The notes below the pieces were generated by a model. That model worked only from the letters and a program-made list of their open reading frames with translations. It was not told the origin of the DNA and searched no databases. Source: Streptomyces alboniger (GTDB lineage: Bacteria > Actinomycetota > Actinomycetes > Streptomycetales > Streptomycetaceae). From it: DNA of 64,000 nucleotides. Below, piece after piece: positions 45,752 through 57,509 of the stretch. Position 1 is the stretch's first letter, and each line of letters begins with the position of its first letter. The position numbers and the translations under genes were made by a program. The DNA lies in the NCBI RefSeq assembly GCF_008704395.1, contig NZ_CP023695.1, forward strand, positions 1-64,000, read 5' to 3'.

Positions 45752-48700
45752 GGGAAGGCATGTCAGTCACGGACACCCGCGGGGCCCTTGGAGCCGACCC
45801 GATGAGCGGCGGCGAGCGGCGCGAACCGATCGCGATCGTCGGGATGGCCTGCCGCTTTCCCGGCGGCGTGACCTCGCCCGAGGGCCTGTGGCAGCTGGTC
45901 GCCGACGGTGTCGACGCCATCGGCCCCTTCCCGCGCGACCGCGGCTGGGATCTCGACAACCTCTTCCACCCCGACCCCGAACACCCCGGCACCTCCAGCA
46001 CCCGCGAGGGCGGATTCCTCTACGACGCCGCCGAGTTCGACCCCACCCTCTTTGGAATCAGCCCCCGCGAAGCCCTCAGGATGGATCCCCAGCAGCGGCT
46101 GGTCCTGGAGACATGCTGGGAGGCCATCGAGTACGCCGGCATCGACCCCACCACGCTGCGTGACACCCTGACGGGCACCTACTGCGGCCTCATGTACGCC
46201 GAGTACGGGACGCACAAGAAGGAAGCGTTCGCCATCACCGGCAGGCTGCCGAGCGTGCTGTCCGGCCGCGTCGCCCACGTACTGGGCCTGGTGGGTCCTG
46301 CCATGACTGTGGACACGGCCTGCTCCTCCTCCCTGGTCGCCGTCCACCTGGCCGCCACCGCGCTGCGCCGCGGCGAATGCTCCCTGGCCCTGGCGGGAGG
46401 GGCCACCGTCATGGTCAATGCCGCGCCCTTCGTGGAGTTCAGCCGTCAGCACGGTCTGGCCCCCGACGGACGCTGCAAAGCCTTCGCCGCCACCGCCGAC
46501 GGCACCGCCTGGTCCGAAGGCGTCGGCATGCTCCTCCTCGAACGCCTCAGCGACGCCCACCGCCTGGGCCACCCCATCCACGCCGTCATCCAAGGCTCAG
46601 CCCTCAACCACGACGGCGCCGCCAGCGCACTCACCGCCCCAACGGCCCCTCCCAACAAGCCGTCATCCACGCCGCACTCACCGACGCCCACCTCACCCCC
46701 GACACCATCGACGCCATCGAAGCCCACGGCACCGGCACCGCCCTGGGCGACCCCATCGAAGCCCACGCCCTCCTCGCCACCTACGGCACCCACCACACCC
46801 CCCAACACCCCCTCCACCTAGGAACCATCAAATCCAACATCGGCCACACCCAGGCAGCAGCCGGAGTCGCCGGCATCATCAAAATGACCCTGGCCATCCA
46901 CCACGGCCAACTCCCCAAAACCCTCCACACCGACCAACCCTCCCCCCGCATCGACTGGACCCAAGGACACCTCAACCTCCTCACCCACACCCAACCCTGG
47001 CCCCACCACAACCGCCCCCGCCGCGCCGCCATCTCCTCCTTCGGCCTCAGCGGCACCAACGCCCACCTCATCCTCGAACAACCACCCCACCCCCCACCAC
47101 CCACCACGACATCAGCACCACCGCCGACGACAGGGACGGCTCCTTTCCCTGGCTGTTGTCCGGTCAGAGCGAACAGGCGCTGCGTGCCCGGGCCGCGCAC
47201 CTGCACAACCACCTCACCGCCCACCAGGACCTGGCCACCGCCGACGTCGGCCACTCCCTGGCGACCACCCGGACCACCACACACACCCACCGCGCTGCCG
47301 TCCTGGTCACCGGGCGCGCCCAGGCCCTGCGCAGCCTCCAGGCCCTGGCCCAGGGGGAAGCAGCACCTGAGGTCCTCACCCGTAGCAGCACCTCGACAGC
47401 CGGCGCGACCGCCTTCCTCTTCCCCGGCCAGGGCAGCCAGTACCCGGGGGCCGGCCGCGACCTCCACGGCCGCTTCCCCGCCTTCGCCCGCGCCTTCGAC
47501 GAGGCCTGCGCCCATCTCGATGCGCACCTCGAACACGCCCTCAAGGACGTCCTGTTCGCCGCGCCCGGCACCGCGCCATCCGCGCTGCTCCACCAGACCG
47601 CCTACACCCAGCCCGCGCTCTTCGCCCTCGAAGTCGCCTCCTTCCGGCTCCTGGAGCACCACGGGGCTGCCCCCGACCTGCTGCTGGGCCACTCCATCGG
47701 CGAGTTGGCGGCCGCCCATGTGGCGGGTGTCCTCGATCTGGCAGACGCCTGCACCCTCGTCGCCCACCGGGGCCGCCTGATGCAGTTGGCGCCGGCGGGC
47801 GGGCGCATGGTGGCCCTCGAAGCGAGCGAGGAGGAGATCCGCGAGGTGCTCGCCCTCCATGCAGGGCGGCTGGATCTCGCCGCCGTCAACGGGTCGCGGG
47901 ACGTGGTCGTCACGGGTGACGCCGAGGCCGCCGAGGAACTCGCGCAGGACTGGCGCGCCAGGGGCCGCAGGGCCAGTGAGCTGAAGGTCAGCCATGCCTT
48001 CCACTCCCCCCACATGGACGGCCTGCTGGAGGATTTCCGTGACGTCGCCGCCGGGTTGAGGTTCCGCGAACCCCGTATACCGGTCGTCTCCAATCTCACC
48101 GGTCGCCTGGCCACCGCGGCGATGCTGAGGGACCCGGGTTACTGGGTGCGCCAGCTGCGCGGCACCGTCCGCTTTTACGACGGCGTGCGCTTCCTCCAGT
48201 CCCGGGGTGTCACCGAATACGTCGAGATGGGGCACGGGGTGCTGTCCCACCTGGCGCGCCGCAGCCAGGACCCCGGCTCCCCCGGGGTCGTGACGCCCCT
48301 GGTGCGCCGCGGCCACGACCCCCTCAGCACCGTCACCACGGTGCTCGCCCGGCTCGCTTTGAATGGTGCCCGGCTGGATCCGGGAGAGTCCTTCCCCGGC
48401 GGCCGCCGGATCCCCCTGCCCACCTATCCCTTCCAGCGTCAGCACTACTGGCTGAGCACCCCGGCCGCGGGCGAGGACGCTGCCCGCTCCCACCCGGTAC
48501 TCGACGAGGCTCTGGAGCCGGCCGACGGGAGCGGGCTGGTGTTCACGGGCCGCCTGGACGCCGAGGAGATGCCGTGGCTGGCCGACCATACGGTGGCCGG
48601 GACCCCGGTGCTGCCCGGCGCGGGCATCGCGGAGCTCGCGCTCAGTGCCGCCCGCCGGGCCGGTGCGCAGCAGGTGGCCGAACTCACCCTGGAGCAGGCC

Positions 48701-51139
48701 CTGCCCGTCGCCGGGCCCACCGACATACAGCTGATCGTCGGCGCTCGAGGCGAGAACGGCTGCCGTCCGCTGGCGCTCTACTCCCGTGCGGCGAACACCC
48801 GCGGTGGCGCGTGGACCCGGCACGCCGGCGGAATGCTGTCGGACGCGGCGCCGGCGCAGGTGGCCGCACTGCGTTCATGGCCGCCGAGCGGGGCCTCACC
48901 TGTGCCGGTCGAGGACCTGTACCCGCGGCTCGCGGCGCGTGGTTACGCCTACGGCTACACCTTCCGGGGGCTGCGCGAGCTGTGGCGCGAGGGCAGCGAT
49001 CTCTACGCGGTGGTGGCTGCGCGCGCGAAAGCGAGCCGTGACGGCTTCCGTCTGCATCCCGCCGCCCTGGACGCGGCGCTGCACGCGCTGGCCGCCGCCG
49101 AGGGGGACGAGTCCCGGCTCCTGGTGCCCTTCGCATGGCAGGGCCTGACGCTGCACGGGCCCGGCAACGGCCCGCTCCGTGTCCGTCTGCGGCGTGGCGC
49201 GAACGACTCCTGCTCCCTGCTCGTCGCCGACGAGGCGGGCGTCCCGGTCCTCAGTGCGGACAGGCTCGTCCTGCGCGAGTTCAAGCCGCCCGCCGCGGCC
49301 GCGGCGAGCGGCGGCGCGCTGTTCGCCCTGAACTGGACCGATCTCGCTTTCCACACGCCGTTGCTGAGCGGCACGTGGGCCGCGGTGGGCCCGGGCGCCG
49401 AGGCGGTGGCCGGCCTCGTGCAGGCCGGCCGGACAGCGGCAGGCGTCCACACCGGCCTCGACGACCTGCTCGACTCCCTCGACGAGGGCGCCGCGGTCCC
49501 CGAGGTCGTCCTCGCCTTCGTCACGGCGTCCCCGCCCAGCGGTAGCGGACCGGCCGGGGCCGCCGCCCGTGAGGTCCTCGCTCTCCTCCAGCAGTGGCTC
49601 TCCGACAGCCGGTTGGCCGCCGGCCGGCTCGTCCTGGTCACCCGGGACGCGGTGGGCGCGCCCGGCGACACCCGTGCAGACCCGGAGCACGCCGCCGTGT
49701 GGGGCCTGGTCCGCGCCGCGCAGTCGGAACACCCCGGGCGATTCGCGCTGATCGACATCGACGGCGCCCCCCAGTCCGTCCGCGGCCTGCTCAGGGCCGC
49801 CGCCTCGAAGGAGCCCCAACTCGCCCTGCGCGGCGGCCGCTTCCTTGCGCCCCGCCTACACCCTCACCGCCCGTCCCCCTGCGGCCACGCCCCCTTCGAC
49901 CGGCACAGCCGTGTCCTGATCACCGGCGGCCTGGGCGCCCTGGGACGACTCATCGCCCGTCACCTGGTGGAACGCTACGGAGTTTCCCAGCTGGTGCTCG
50001 TCGGGCGGCGCGGCCCGCGCACACCCGGCGCGGCAAAGTTCGTCGCCGACCTGGAGGGCGCCGGCGTGCGCGTGACGGTCTCGGCAGGCGATGTCGGCGA
50101 CCGCGCCGCCCTGGCCGCCGTCCTGGACGGCCTCGAGGAACCGCCGACCGCGGTGGTGCACGCGGCCGGCGTCCTTGACGACACCATCGTGCAGCGGCTG
50201 ACCCCCGAACGCCTGGACGCCGTCCTGCGGCCGAAGGCCGACGCGGCCCTGCATCTTCATGAACTGACCCGGCACTGGGACCTGTCCGCCTTCGTGCTGT
50301 TCTCGTCCTTCTCCGGCACGCTCGGCCTGCCGGGGCAGGGCAACTATGCGGCGGCCAACGCCTACCTCGACGCACTGGCGCTGAAGCGCCGTGCCCAGGG
50401 CCTGCCGGCCACGTCACTGGCCTGGGGACGGTGGGAGGCCGGGGAGGGTCTCGGCAGCGGGCTGGGCACGCCGGAGCTACAGCGCCTGAGCCGCCACGGA
50501 GCTGCCGCGCTGTCGGTCCAGGACGGCCTGGCCCTCTTCGACGCCGCCGCCACGGACACCGCGACCGTCCTGCTGCCCGCCCGCCTCGACACGCGGGAAC
50601 TGACCGCGGAGTCGGCCCCGCCGCTGCTGCGCGCGCTCGTTCCCGCCGCCACGACGCCCCGCCGCCCGGTGCCCGCCCCCTCGGCCCCGGGCGCGGCCGC
50701 CGCGCTGCGCCGCCGCCTGGCGGATGCGCCCCGTACGGCACGGCACCACCTTCTCCTTGAGGCGGTACGCGCCGAGGTGGCCGCCGTCCTCGAGCTGTCC
50801 GCTGCGGATCAGGTGCCGGTCGGCGCCCGCTTCCAGGACCTGGGCGTGGACTCCCTGACCGCGCTCGAACTGCATCAGCGGATCACCTCGGTGACGGGTG
50901 TGCGGCTGGCCTCGACGGCCGTCTTCGACCACGGCAGCCCCGCCGCCCTCACCGATCGTCTGATCGCGGAGCTCGCCGCCGAGAACGGCCAGGAGCAGAA
51001 CCCGGCGGAGCAGAACCCCGAACCGCCGTACGAGGACACCTCCCTGGACACGATGAGCGCCGAGGAACTGGTCCGCCTGGCCTTGGGGACGCACCGCGGT
51101 GAACGCACCCCGGCACAGATCGAGGGAGAGTCCCGATGA
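45748..51139 (+). CDS. Type I PKS module 1: KS-AT-DH-KR-ACP (frame breaks in KS)
   Basis: One extension module with no loading domain. KS with [13 protein letters not shown] with [11 protein letters not shown] and HAFHSPHM, the malonyl-CoA pattern. DH with [10 protein letters not shown] and [13 protein letters not shown] with [30 protein letters not shown] and the VLDD of B-type reductases. ACP with [11 protein letters not shown]-terminal docking helix [12 protein letters not shown]. The product would be a trans- or cis-2-enoyl unit. The reading frame is broken twice: one base appears missing at about 46640 (ACCGCCCCAACGG where module 2 has one more C), and again at about 47095 after the KS in a C-rich stretch. 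Everything downstream is intact. Real loss or an assembly error in the repeat are both possible. Confidence 0.88.
46294..47107 (+). repeat. KS repeat, copy 1 (near-identical to 51724-52538)
   Basis: About 0.81 kb of KS-coding DNA from GGTCCTGCCATGACTGTGGA to the C-rich end of the KS matches the second PKS at an offset of 5430-5431 bp. Differences are a short block around 46423-46436 (module 2 reads a different [14 protein letters not shown] segment), three or four single-base changes, and one missing C. This suggests recent gene conversion or duplication. The KS ends of both copies share the same frame break. Confidence 0.85.
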
Positions 51140-54100
51140 CGGCATCGCACGACGAACTGGTCGACGCACTGCGGGCGGCCCTGAAGGACAATCAGCAGCT
51201 TCGTGCCGCGGCCACCAAGGCGGAGCGGTACGTCGGCCCGATCGCCATCGTCGGGATGGCATGCCGCTACCCCGGCGGCGTCGAGTCCCCGCAGGACCTG
51301 TGGCAGCTGGTGATGGACGAGCGCGACGTGATCGGGCCGTTCCCCAAGGACCGCGGCTGGGACCTGTCCTCGCTGTACGACCCTGACGCGCGGGGGCCGG
51401 GGACGTCGTATGTCAAGGAGGGCGGATTCCTCGACGACGCCACTAGCTTCGACGCCGAGTTCTTCCGGATCTCGCCGCGCGAGGCGCATGCGATGGACCC
51501 GCAGCACCGGCTGCTGCTGGAGACCGCGTGGGAGGCGTTCGAGGACGCGGGGATCGTGCCGTCGGCGCTGCACGGCAGCCGCACGGGCGTTTTCGTCGGC
51601 ACCATGTACGACGACTACGGCTACCGTGTCCTGCCCTCGCCGGCCGAGTACGAGGGCTATATGGCCCTGGGCAGCGCGAGCGGCTTCGCCTCCGGGCGTA
51701 TCTCCCACAGCTTCGGGTTCCAGGGTCCTGCCATGACTGTGGACACGGCCTGCTCCTCCTCCCTGGTCGCCGTCCACCTGGCCGCCACCGCGCTGCGCCG
51801 GGGCGAATGCTCCCTGGCCCTGGCGGGAGGGGCCACGACCATGGCGACACCGGTGTCGTTCGTGGAGTTCAGCCGTCAGCACGGTCTGGCCCCCGACGGA
51901 CGCTGCAAAGCCTTCGCCGCCACCGCCGACGGCACCGCCTGGTCCGAAGGCGTCGGCATGCTCCTCCTCGAACGCCTCAGCGACGCCCACCGTCTGGGCC
52001 ACCCCATCCACGCCGTCATCCAAGGCTCAGCCCTCAACCACGACGGCGCCGCCAGCGCACTCACCGCCCCCAACGGCCCCTCCCAACAAGCCGTCATCCA
52101 CGCCGCACTCACCGACGCCCACCTCACCCCCGACACCATCGACGCCATCGAAGCCCACGGCACCGGCACCGCCCTGGGAGACCCCATCGAAGCCCACGCC
52201 CTCCTCGCCACCTACGGCACCCACCACACCCCCCAACACCCCCTCCACCTAGGAACCATCAAATCCAACATCGGCCACACCCAGGCAGCAGCCGGAGTCG
52301 CCGGCATCATCAAAATGACCCTGGCCATCCACCACGGCCAACTCCCCAAAACCCTCCACACCGACCAACCCTCCCCCCGCATCGACTGGACCCAAGGACA
52401 CCTCAACCTCCTCACCCACACCCAACCCTGGCCCCACCACAACCGCCCCCGCCGCGCCGCCATCTCCTCCTTCGGCCTCAGCGGCACCAACGCCCACCTC
52501 ATCCTCGAACAACCACCCCACCCCCCACCACCCACCAGGACGAGAACACGGGTGGCAGGGACGCGGCGCCGCTGCCCGTGGTCCCCGTCCTGGTGTCCGG
52601 GCACAGTCCGGCCGCGCTACAGGCACAAGCCCGCCGGGTCCTGGACTGGCTGACCGCCGCGCAGGCCGCTCCCGCGGACCTTGTCGACGTCGGTTTCTCG
52701 CTTGCCACCACCCGCAGCCACCTCGCGCACCGCGCGGTCCTGCTGCCCGAAGAGGAGGGCGGCCTGCTGGAGGGGCTGCACGCCCTGGCGGCGGATCCGG
52801 ACGGCGCCGACGCCATACGCGGGCGGGCCACCGAGGGGCGCACCGCCCTCCTGTTCTGCGGGGACGGCCTTGAACGCCCCGGCACCGGCCGGGAGCTGTA
52901 CCGGACGTTCCCGGCTTTCGCCTGCGCGTTCGACGCGGTCTGCCGTGAACTCGACGGCCACCTGGACCAGCCCCTGCGCACGGTCCTCTTCGGTTCCCAG
53001 AGCGCGCTGCCCGAGCGCCCCGAACACGCACAACTCGCGCTCTTCGCCTACCACGTCGCCCTGTTCCGGCTGCTGGAGTCCTGTGGGGTCGCGCCCGTCG
53101 CCGTCCTTGGCCACGGCATCGGCGCGGTCTGCGCCGCTCATGCCGCCGGCGTGCTCGACCTCGCCGACGCGGCCCAACTCGCAGTGGCCCACAGTCGGTT
53201 GGCGAAGAAGGCGGCGGGAAGCGGAGCCGTGGCCGTCAAGAACCTGAGCTTTCGTGAGCCAGCACTCACGGTGGTCTCAAGCCTGACCGGACGGGCGATG
53301 CGGGATCACGAGTTCACCGACCCCGAGCACTGGGCCCGCCAGGCGGTGGAGACGTTCCGCTTCGAGGACGGCGTGCGGTGCCTGAGCGAGCTGGGATGCA
53401 GCCGGCTGGTGGAGGTCGGCCCGTCCGGTGACCTCACCGCCAGGGTCGCCGACCACTTCGCCGGCCAGGGCGCACCCACCGCGGTCGCGGCGCAGCGCGA
53501 TAAGGAGCCCGAGGCCGCCGCTCTGGTAGGCGCACTCGCCCGGCTGCACGCGGTCGGCGCCGACGTCGACTGGGCCGGCGTGTTCGCGGACCGCGGCGCG
53601 CGTCGGATCCCGCTGCCCACCTACGCCTTCCAGCGGCGCCGCTACTGGATCGACGTACCGCAGCGCACCGCTGCCCGCCCGGCCGGTATCACCGATCTCG
53701 ACCACCCGGTCCTGGCCGCCGCCACGGAGATACCGGCGCCGGAGGGGGTCATGTTCACCGGACGGCTCTCGCACGCCACGCTCCCCTGGCTGGCCGACCA
53801 CCAGGTCGCCGGCAGGACCCTGCTGCCTGGCACCGCCCTGCTCGAGGCGGTGGTGAGCGCCGCCCGTGTGACGGGCGCCGACACGGTCGAGGAACTCGTC
53901 CACGAAGAGATCCTGGACGTGCCGGACGGCGCGGAGTTCGACCTGCGGGTCTTCCTCGCGGCCGCCGACGCCGACGGCCGCAGCGCGGTCACCGTGCACG
54001 CCCGCCGGGCGGACACCGAGGAGCCGGCCTGGTTCCGGTGCGCCCACGGCACCGTCGCCCGGCTCGGATCGCAGCTGGGCGCCGAGCCGCGGCGCGCCCT

Positions 54101-56204
54101 GCCCGCGGCGGCCGCGCCGCTCGACCTGGCGCCGCATGAGCTCTACCGCACCCTGGCAGAACGGGGGTTGGCGTACGGGCCGGCGTTTCTTGGTGTCGGC
54201 GCGATGTGGAGTGCGGGCCCGGAGATTGTCGCCGATGTGGCCCTTCCTGGCGTGGTGCGGCCTGCCACGCACGCCCTGCACCCCGTGCTCCTGGACGCCG
54301 CCCTGCACCCGCTCGCCGCCCAGGGTGGCGCGGGCCCCGGTCTGCTTGCGCACATCTGGCGGGACGTGCGGGTCCGGGCCGCCGCCGGCGCCGCGGCCCG
54401 GGCGCGGGTCCATCTGACGCCCGCGAGCCCCGAGGTGGTCTCGGCCGAGCTGACCGACCCCGACGGCAGGCCGCTGGCCTCGATCGGCTCTCTCGTCCTG
54501 CGGCCGGTCCCGGCCGCCGACGCCAGTCCTTTCGGCGCGCCGGAGCCGGAGGCCGAAAGTCTGTGGGTGCCGTACTGGACGCCGGTCCCCGAGCCGGCCG
54601 GCGTCGGGGCGCGCACGCCGTGGACCGGCCTCGCCGAGACGTTCGCCGCAGGGGGAGCACACCCGCGGACGACCGTGCTGAGGTGCCCGACCGACAGGGC
54701 CGCAACCCCGGCAGCGGTCCGGGAGCTGGTGCTGGAGGTGCTGGGCGCGGCGCAGGGCTTTTTGGCCGACGAGCAGGGGCAGGACTCCCGGCTGGTGGTG
54801 GTCACCCGCGGCGCCGTCGCCGTGGGGGACGAGCAGGAGGCCGGCATACGGCCCGCCCACCGCGCCGTGTGGGGGCTGATCCGCTCCGCGCAGGCCGAGC
54901 ACCCGGGCCGGTTCGTCCTGATCGACGAGGACGGTACCGCCCCCTGCCGTGAGGCGTTCGCCGCCGCGCTGGCCTGCGGCGAGAGCCAGCTCGCGCTGCG
55001 TGAGGGGAGCGCGTACCGGCCGGCCCTTCGCAGCGCCGCCGACGCCCCGGTCCCCGGCGGTTCCTGGGACCCTACGAGAGCGGTGCTGATCACCGGTGGT
55101 CTTGGCTGGCTCGGCCGGATCACCGCCCGGCACCTGGTGGAGCAGCACGGTGTACGGCAGCTGGTTTTGATGGGGCGCGGCGCCCCCGGCCCCGACGCGG
55201 AGCGTGTCATCGCGGACCTGCGGGATCTGGGTGCCAAGGTCCGCACGGTGGCCTGTGACGCCGCCGACCGCGAGGCCTTGGCCGCCGTTCTCGACAGGCT
55301 TGCCCGCTCCGGTGTGCGCATCGGCGGTGTCGTCCATGCCGCGGGTTTCCTCCAAGGCGCTCTGCTGGCCGACCTGAGGGCCGAGGACCTCGACCGGTCG
55401 CTGCGTCCCAAGGTCGACGCGGCGTCTAATCTGCACGAACTGACCGCCGACCTGGACCTGTCCGCGTTCGTCGCCTACTCCTCGGTCGCCGGCACGCTCA
55501 ACTCGGCGGGACAGGGCGCCTATGCCGCCGCGAACGGGTTTTTGGAAGGCCTGATGGAGCAGCGGCACGCCGCCGGCATGCCCGGCGTGGCCATCGTGTG
55601 GGGCCAGTGGGATGTGTCGGGAGGCATGGGCAGCACCCTCACGAACGCCCAGATCGACCGCATGGCCCGGGTCGGTGTCCTGCTGATACCCATCGAAGAG
55701 GGCCTGCGCTTCTTCGACGCGGCGGTGCACGGGACCGAGCCGGTGGTGGTGGCGGGCCGCTGGGATCGCAGCGCTCTGGCCGCACAGCACCGCGGCGGCA
55801 CTCTCCCGCGCATCCTGGAGTCCCTTCTGCCCGCCGACGTCGGGACGCTGGGGACAGGGGAGGATCCGTTGTCGGCCGAGCCGCCGCACGGCCACGCGGA
55901 CACCGCGGCCGCGGAAGGCGGCGGCACGATGTTGGAGCGGCTCCTCGCCGAGGTCGCCGAAGTGCTCGGCCACGCCTCCGCCGACGCGATCGACCCGGAC
56001 GTCACCTTCGACCACGTCGGCATGGACTCGCTGGGGGCGGTGGAGCTGCGCAACCGGCTGATGGCCGCCATCGGGCTGCGCCTTCCGGCCACTTTCGTCT
56101 TCGACTGGCCAACCCCCCGGCTCCTGGCCGATGTCCTCGGTCAGGAGCAGCCGTCCGACGCACGGGCCACCACCGAGAACGGAAACGGAACCCCGATGCC
56201 ATGA
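51136..56204 (+). CDS. Type I PKS module 2: KS-AT(inactive)-DH-KR-ACP
   Basis: Starts with a docking coiled coil ([17 protein letters not shown]) matching the helix ending module 1. KS with [11 protein letters not shown]. The AT is abnormal: the serine motif reads [12 protein letters not shown] (Gly for Ser), GQGSQ is replaced by GDGLERPG, and about 100 residues including the HAFH/YASH region are missing between [14 protein letters not shown] and [18 protein letters not shown] has [10 protein letters not shown] and [13 protein letters not shown] has [17 protein letters not shown] and [17 protein letters not shown] has [10 protein letters not shown]. There is no TE. A one-base frame break lies at about 52535, at the same spot as in module 1. 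Malonyl loading must come from AT1 or another AT in trans. The stop overlaps the next start (ATGA). Confidence 0.88.
51724..52538 (+). repeat. KS repeat, copy 2 (near-identical to 46294-47107)
   Basis: The second copy of the KS repeat described at 46294. Here the first C-run has five Cs, so the KS frame is open up to the shared break near 52535. Outside the repeat the two KS domains diverge clearly, which argues for conversion rather than whole-gene duplication. Confidence 0.85.
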
Positions 56205-57439
56205 CCGAGCACACCCGCACCGCCGCCCCGGCCGGCTGGACGAGCGCGTCCGACCTGGTGCGCGAGATATATCTGGCGGGCCCCGAGGGCCGCAAAGGCC
56301 AACTCACCACCGATCTGACGGCGTTGGAGGACGCGGCCCGTGCGGTCCTTGCGCCCGCGGTGTCCGCCTTCGTGGCCGGCGGCGCCGGAACCGGAGCCAC
56401 GGGGCGCGCCAACCGGGACGCTTTCGACCGGTGGCGCCTGCTGCCCCGGGCACTGCGCGGCGTCACGCGGCGCGACCTGACAGTGGACCTCCTCGGCCGG
56501 CCGCTGCCCGCACCGGTGCTGTTGGCGCCGATCTCCGCACAGAGTGCCGTGCACCCCCAGGGGGAGCTCGCCACCGTCCGGGGCGCGGCCGACGCCGGGC
56601 TGCCGTTCGTGCTGTCCTCCTACTCCTCGCACAGCCTGGAGGAGGTGGCCGCGGCTGCCGGGCCGGGGCCCCGCTGGTTCCAGCTGTACTGGCCCTCGGA
56701 CGACGACCTGGCCGCCTCCCTGGTCCGCCGGGCCGAGGCGAGCGGCTACACGGCGCTGGTCCTCACCGTCGACAATCCCTCCGTCGGCTACCGGCCCGCG
56801 GACCTCGATCACGGCTACCTTCCGCTGATAGGCGGCACCGGGCTCGCCAACTACACGAGTGATCCCGTATTCCGGGCGGCGCTGCCACCGGATGCCGGCC
56901 CCGAGGCGGTCGTCAGGCACTGGGCCCGCGTCAACGGCAACCCGTCGCTGACCTGGGACCGGCTGAACCAGCTGCGCGAGTGGACGAGTCTTCCCCTCCT
57001 CGTCAAGGGGGTCCTGCACCCCGACGACGCGCACCTCGCCGTGGCCAACGGGGCGGACGGTGTGATCGTCTCCAATCACGGGGGACGCCAGCTGGACGGC
57101 GCGGTGGCTTCCCTGGACTGCCTGCCCGCGGTGCGCGCCGCGCTCGGCGGCGCCGTCCCTGTGCTGATGGACTCCGGTGTGCGCACCGGCACCGACGTCG
57201 TCAAGGCCCTGGCCCTCGGCGCGGACGCCGTCCTGCTGGGCCGGCCCTATCTGTACGGGCTGGCGCTCCAGGGGCGTGCCGGGGTGCGGCACGTCCTGCG
57301 GTGCCTGCTCGCCGAGCTCGATGTCGCGCTGACGCAGCTGGGCTGCGGCAGCGCCCGCTCCCTCGGCCCGGAGCTGCTCGCTCCTGCGGGACCTCTGGGC
57401 GGCGGGCCGCGGCCGGCAGCTCGTCAGGATCGCTCGTAG
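56201..57439 (+). CDS. FMN-dependent alpha-hydroxy-acid oxidase
   Basis: A 412-residue TIM-barrel flavoenzyme of the lactate/glycolate/mandelate oxidase family. APISAQSAVHPQGE at the FMN site, WFQLYWPSDDD, LLVKGVLHPDDA (FMN lysine), and the catalytic SNHGGRQLDG (His and Arg), then DSGVRTGTDVVKALALGA and LLGRPYLYGL. It oxidises a 2-hydroxy acid to the 2-keto acid. Placed last in the PKS operon and overlapping the PKS stop (ATGA), it probably prepares or modifies a building block; it might feed the aminotransferase at 43391. Its Gly/Ala-rich N-terminal segment (SAFVAGGAGTGATG) is unusual. The gene ends 70 bp from the converging glycosyltransferase. Confidence 0.88.
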   Translation: MTEHTRTAAPAGWTSASDLVREIYLAGPEGRKGQLTTDLTALEDAARAVLAPAVSAFVAGGAGTGATGRANRDAFDRWRLLPRALRGVTRRDLTVDLLGRPLPAPVLLAPISAQSAVHPQGELATVRGAADAGLPFVLSSYSSHSLEEVAAAAGPGPRWFQLYWPSDDDLAASLVRRAEASGYTALVLTVDNPSVGYRPADLDHGYLPLIGGTGLANYTSDPVFRAALPPDAGPEAVVRHWARVNGNPSLTWDRLNQLREWTSLPLLVKGVLHPDDAHLAVANGADGVIVSNHGGRQLDGAVASLDCLPAVRAALGGAVPVLMDSGVRTGTDVVKALALGADAVLLGRPYLYGLALQGRAGVRHVLRCLLAELDVALTQLGCGSARSLGPELLAPAGPLGGGPRPAARQDRS

Positions 57440-57509
57440 TGCGAAGGGCGCAGCAGCGGTGGGGGGAGGGCTGCTTGCGCGGACTGTGAGGTGATTAGCC
57501 GCGCATACG

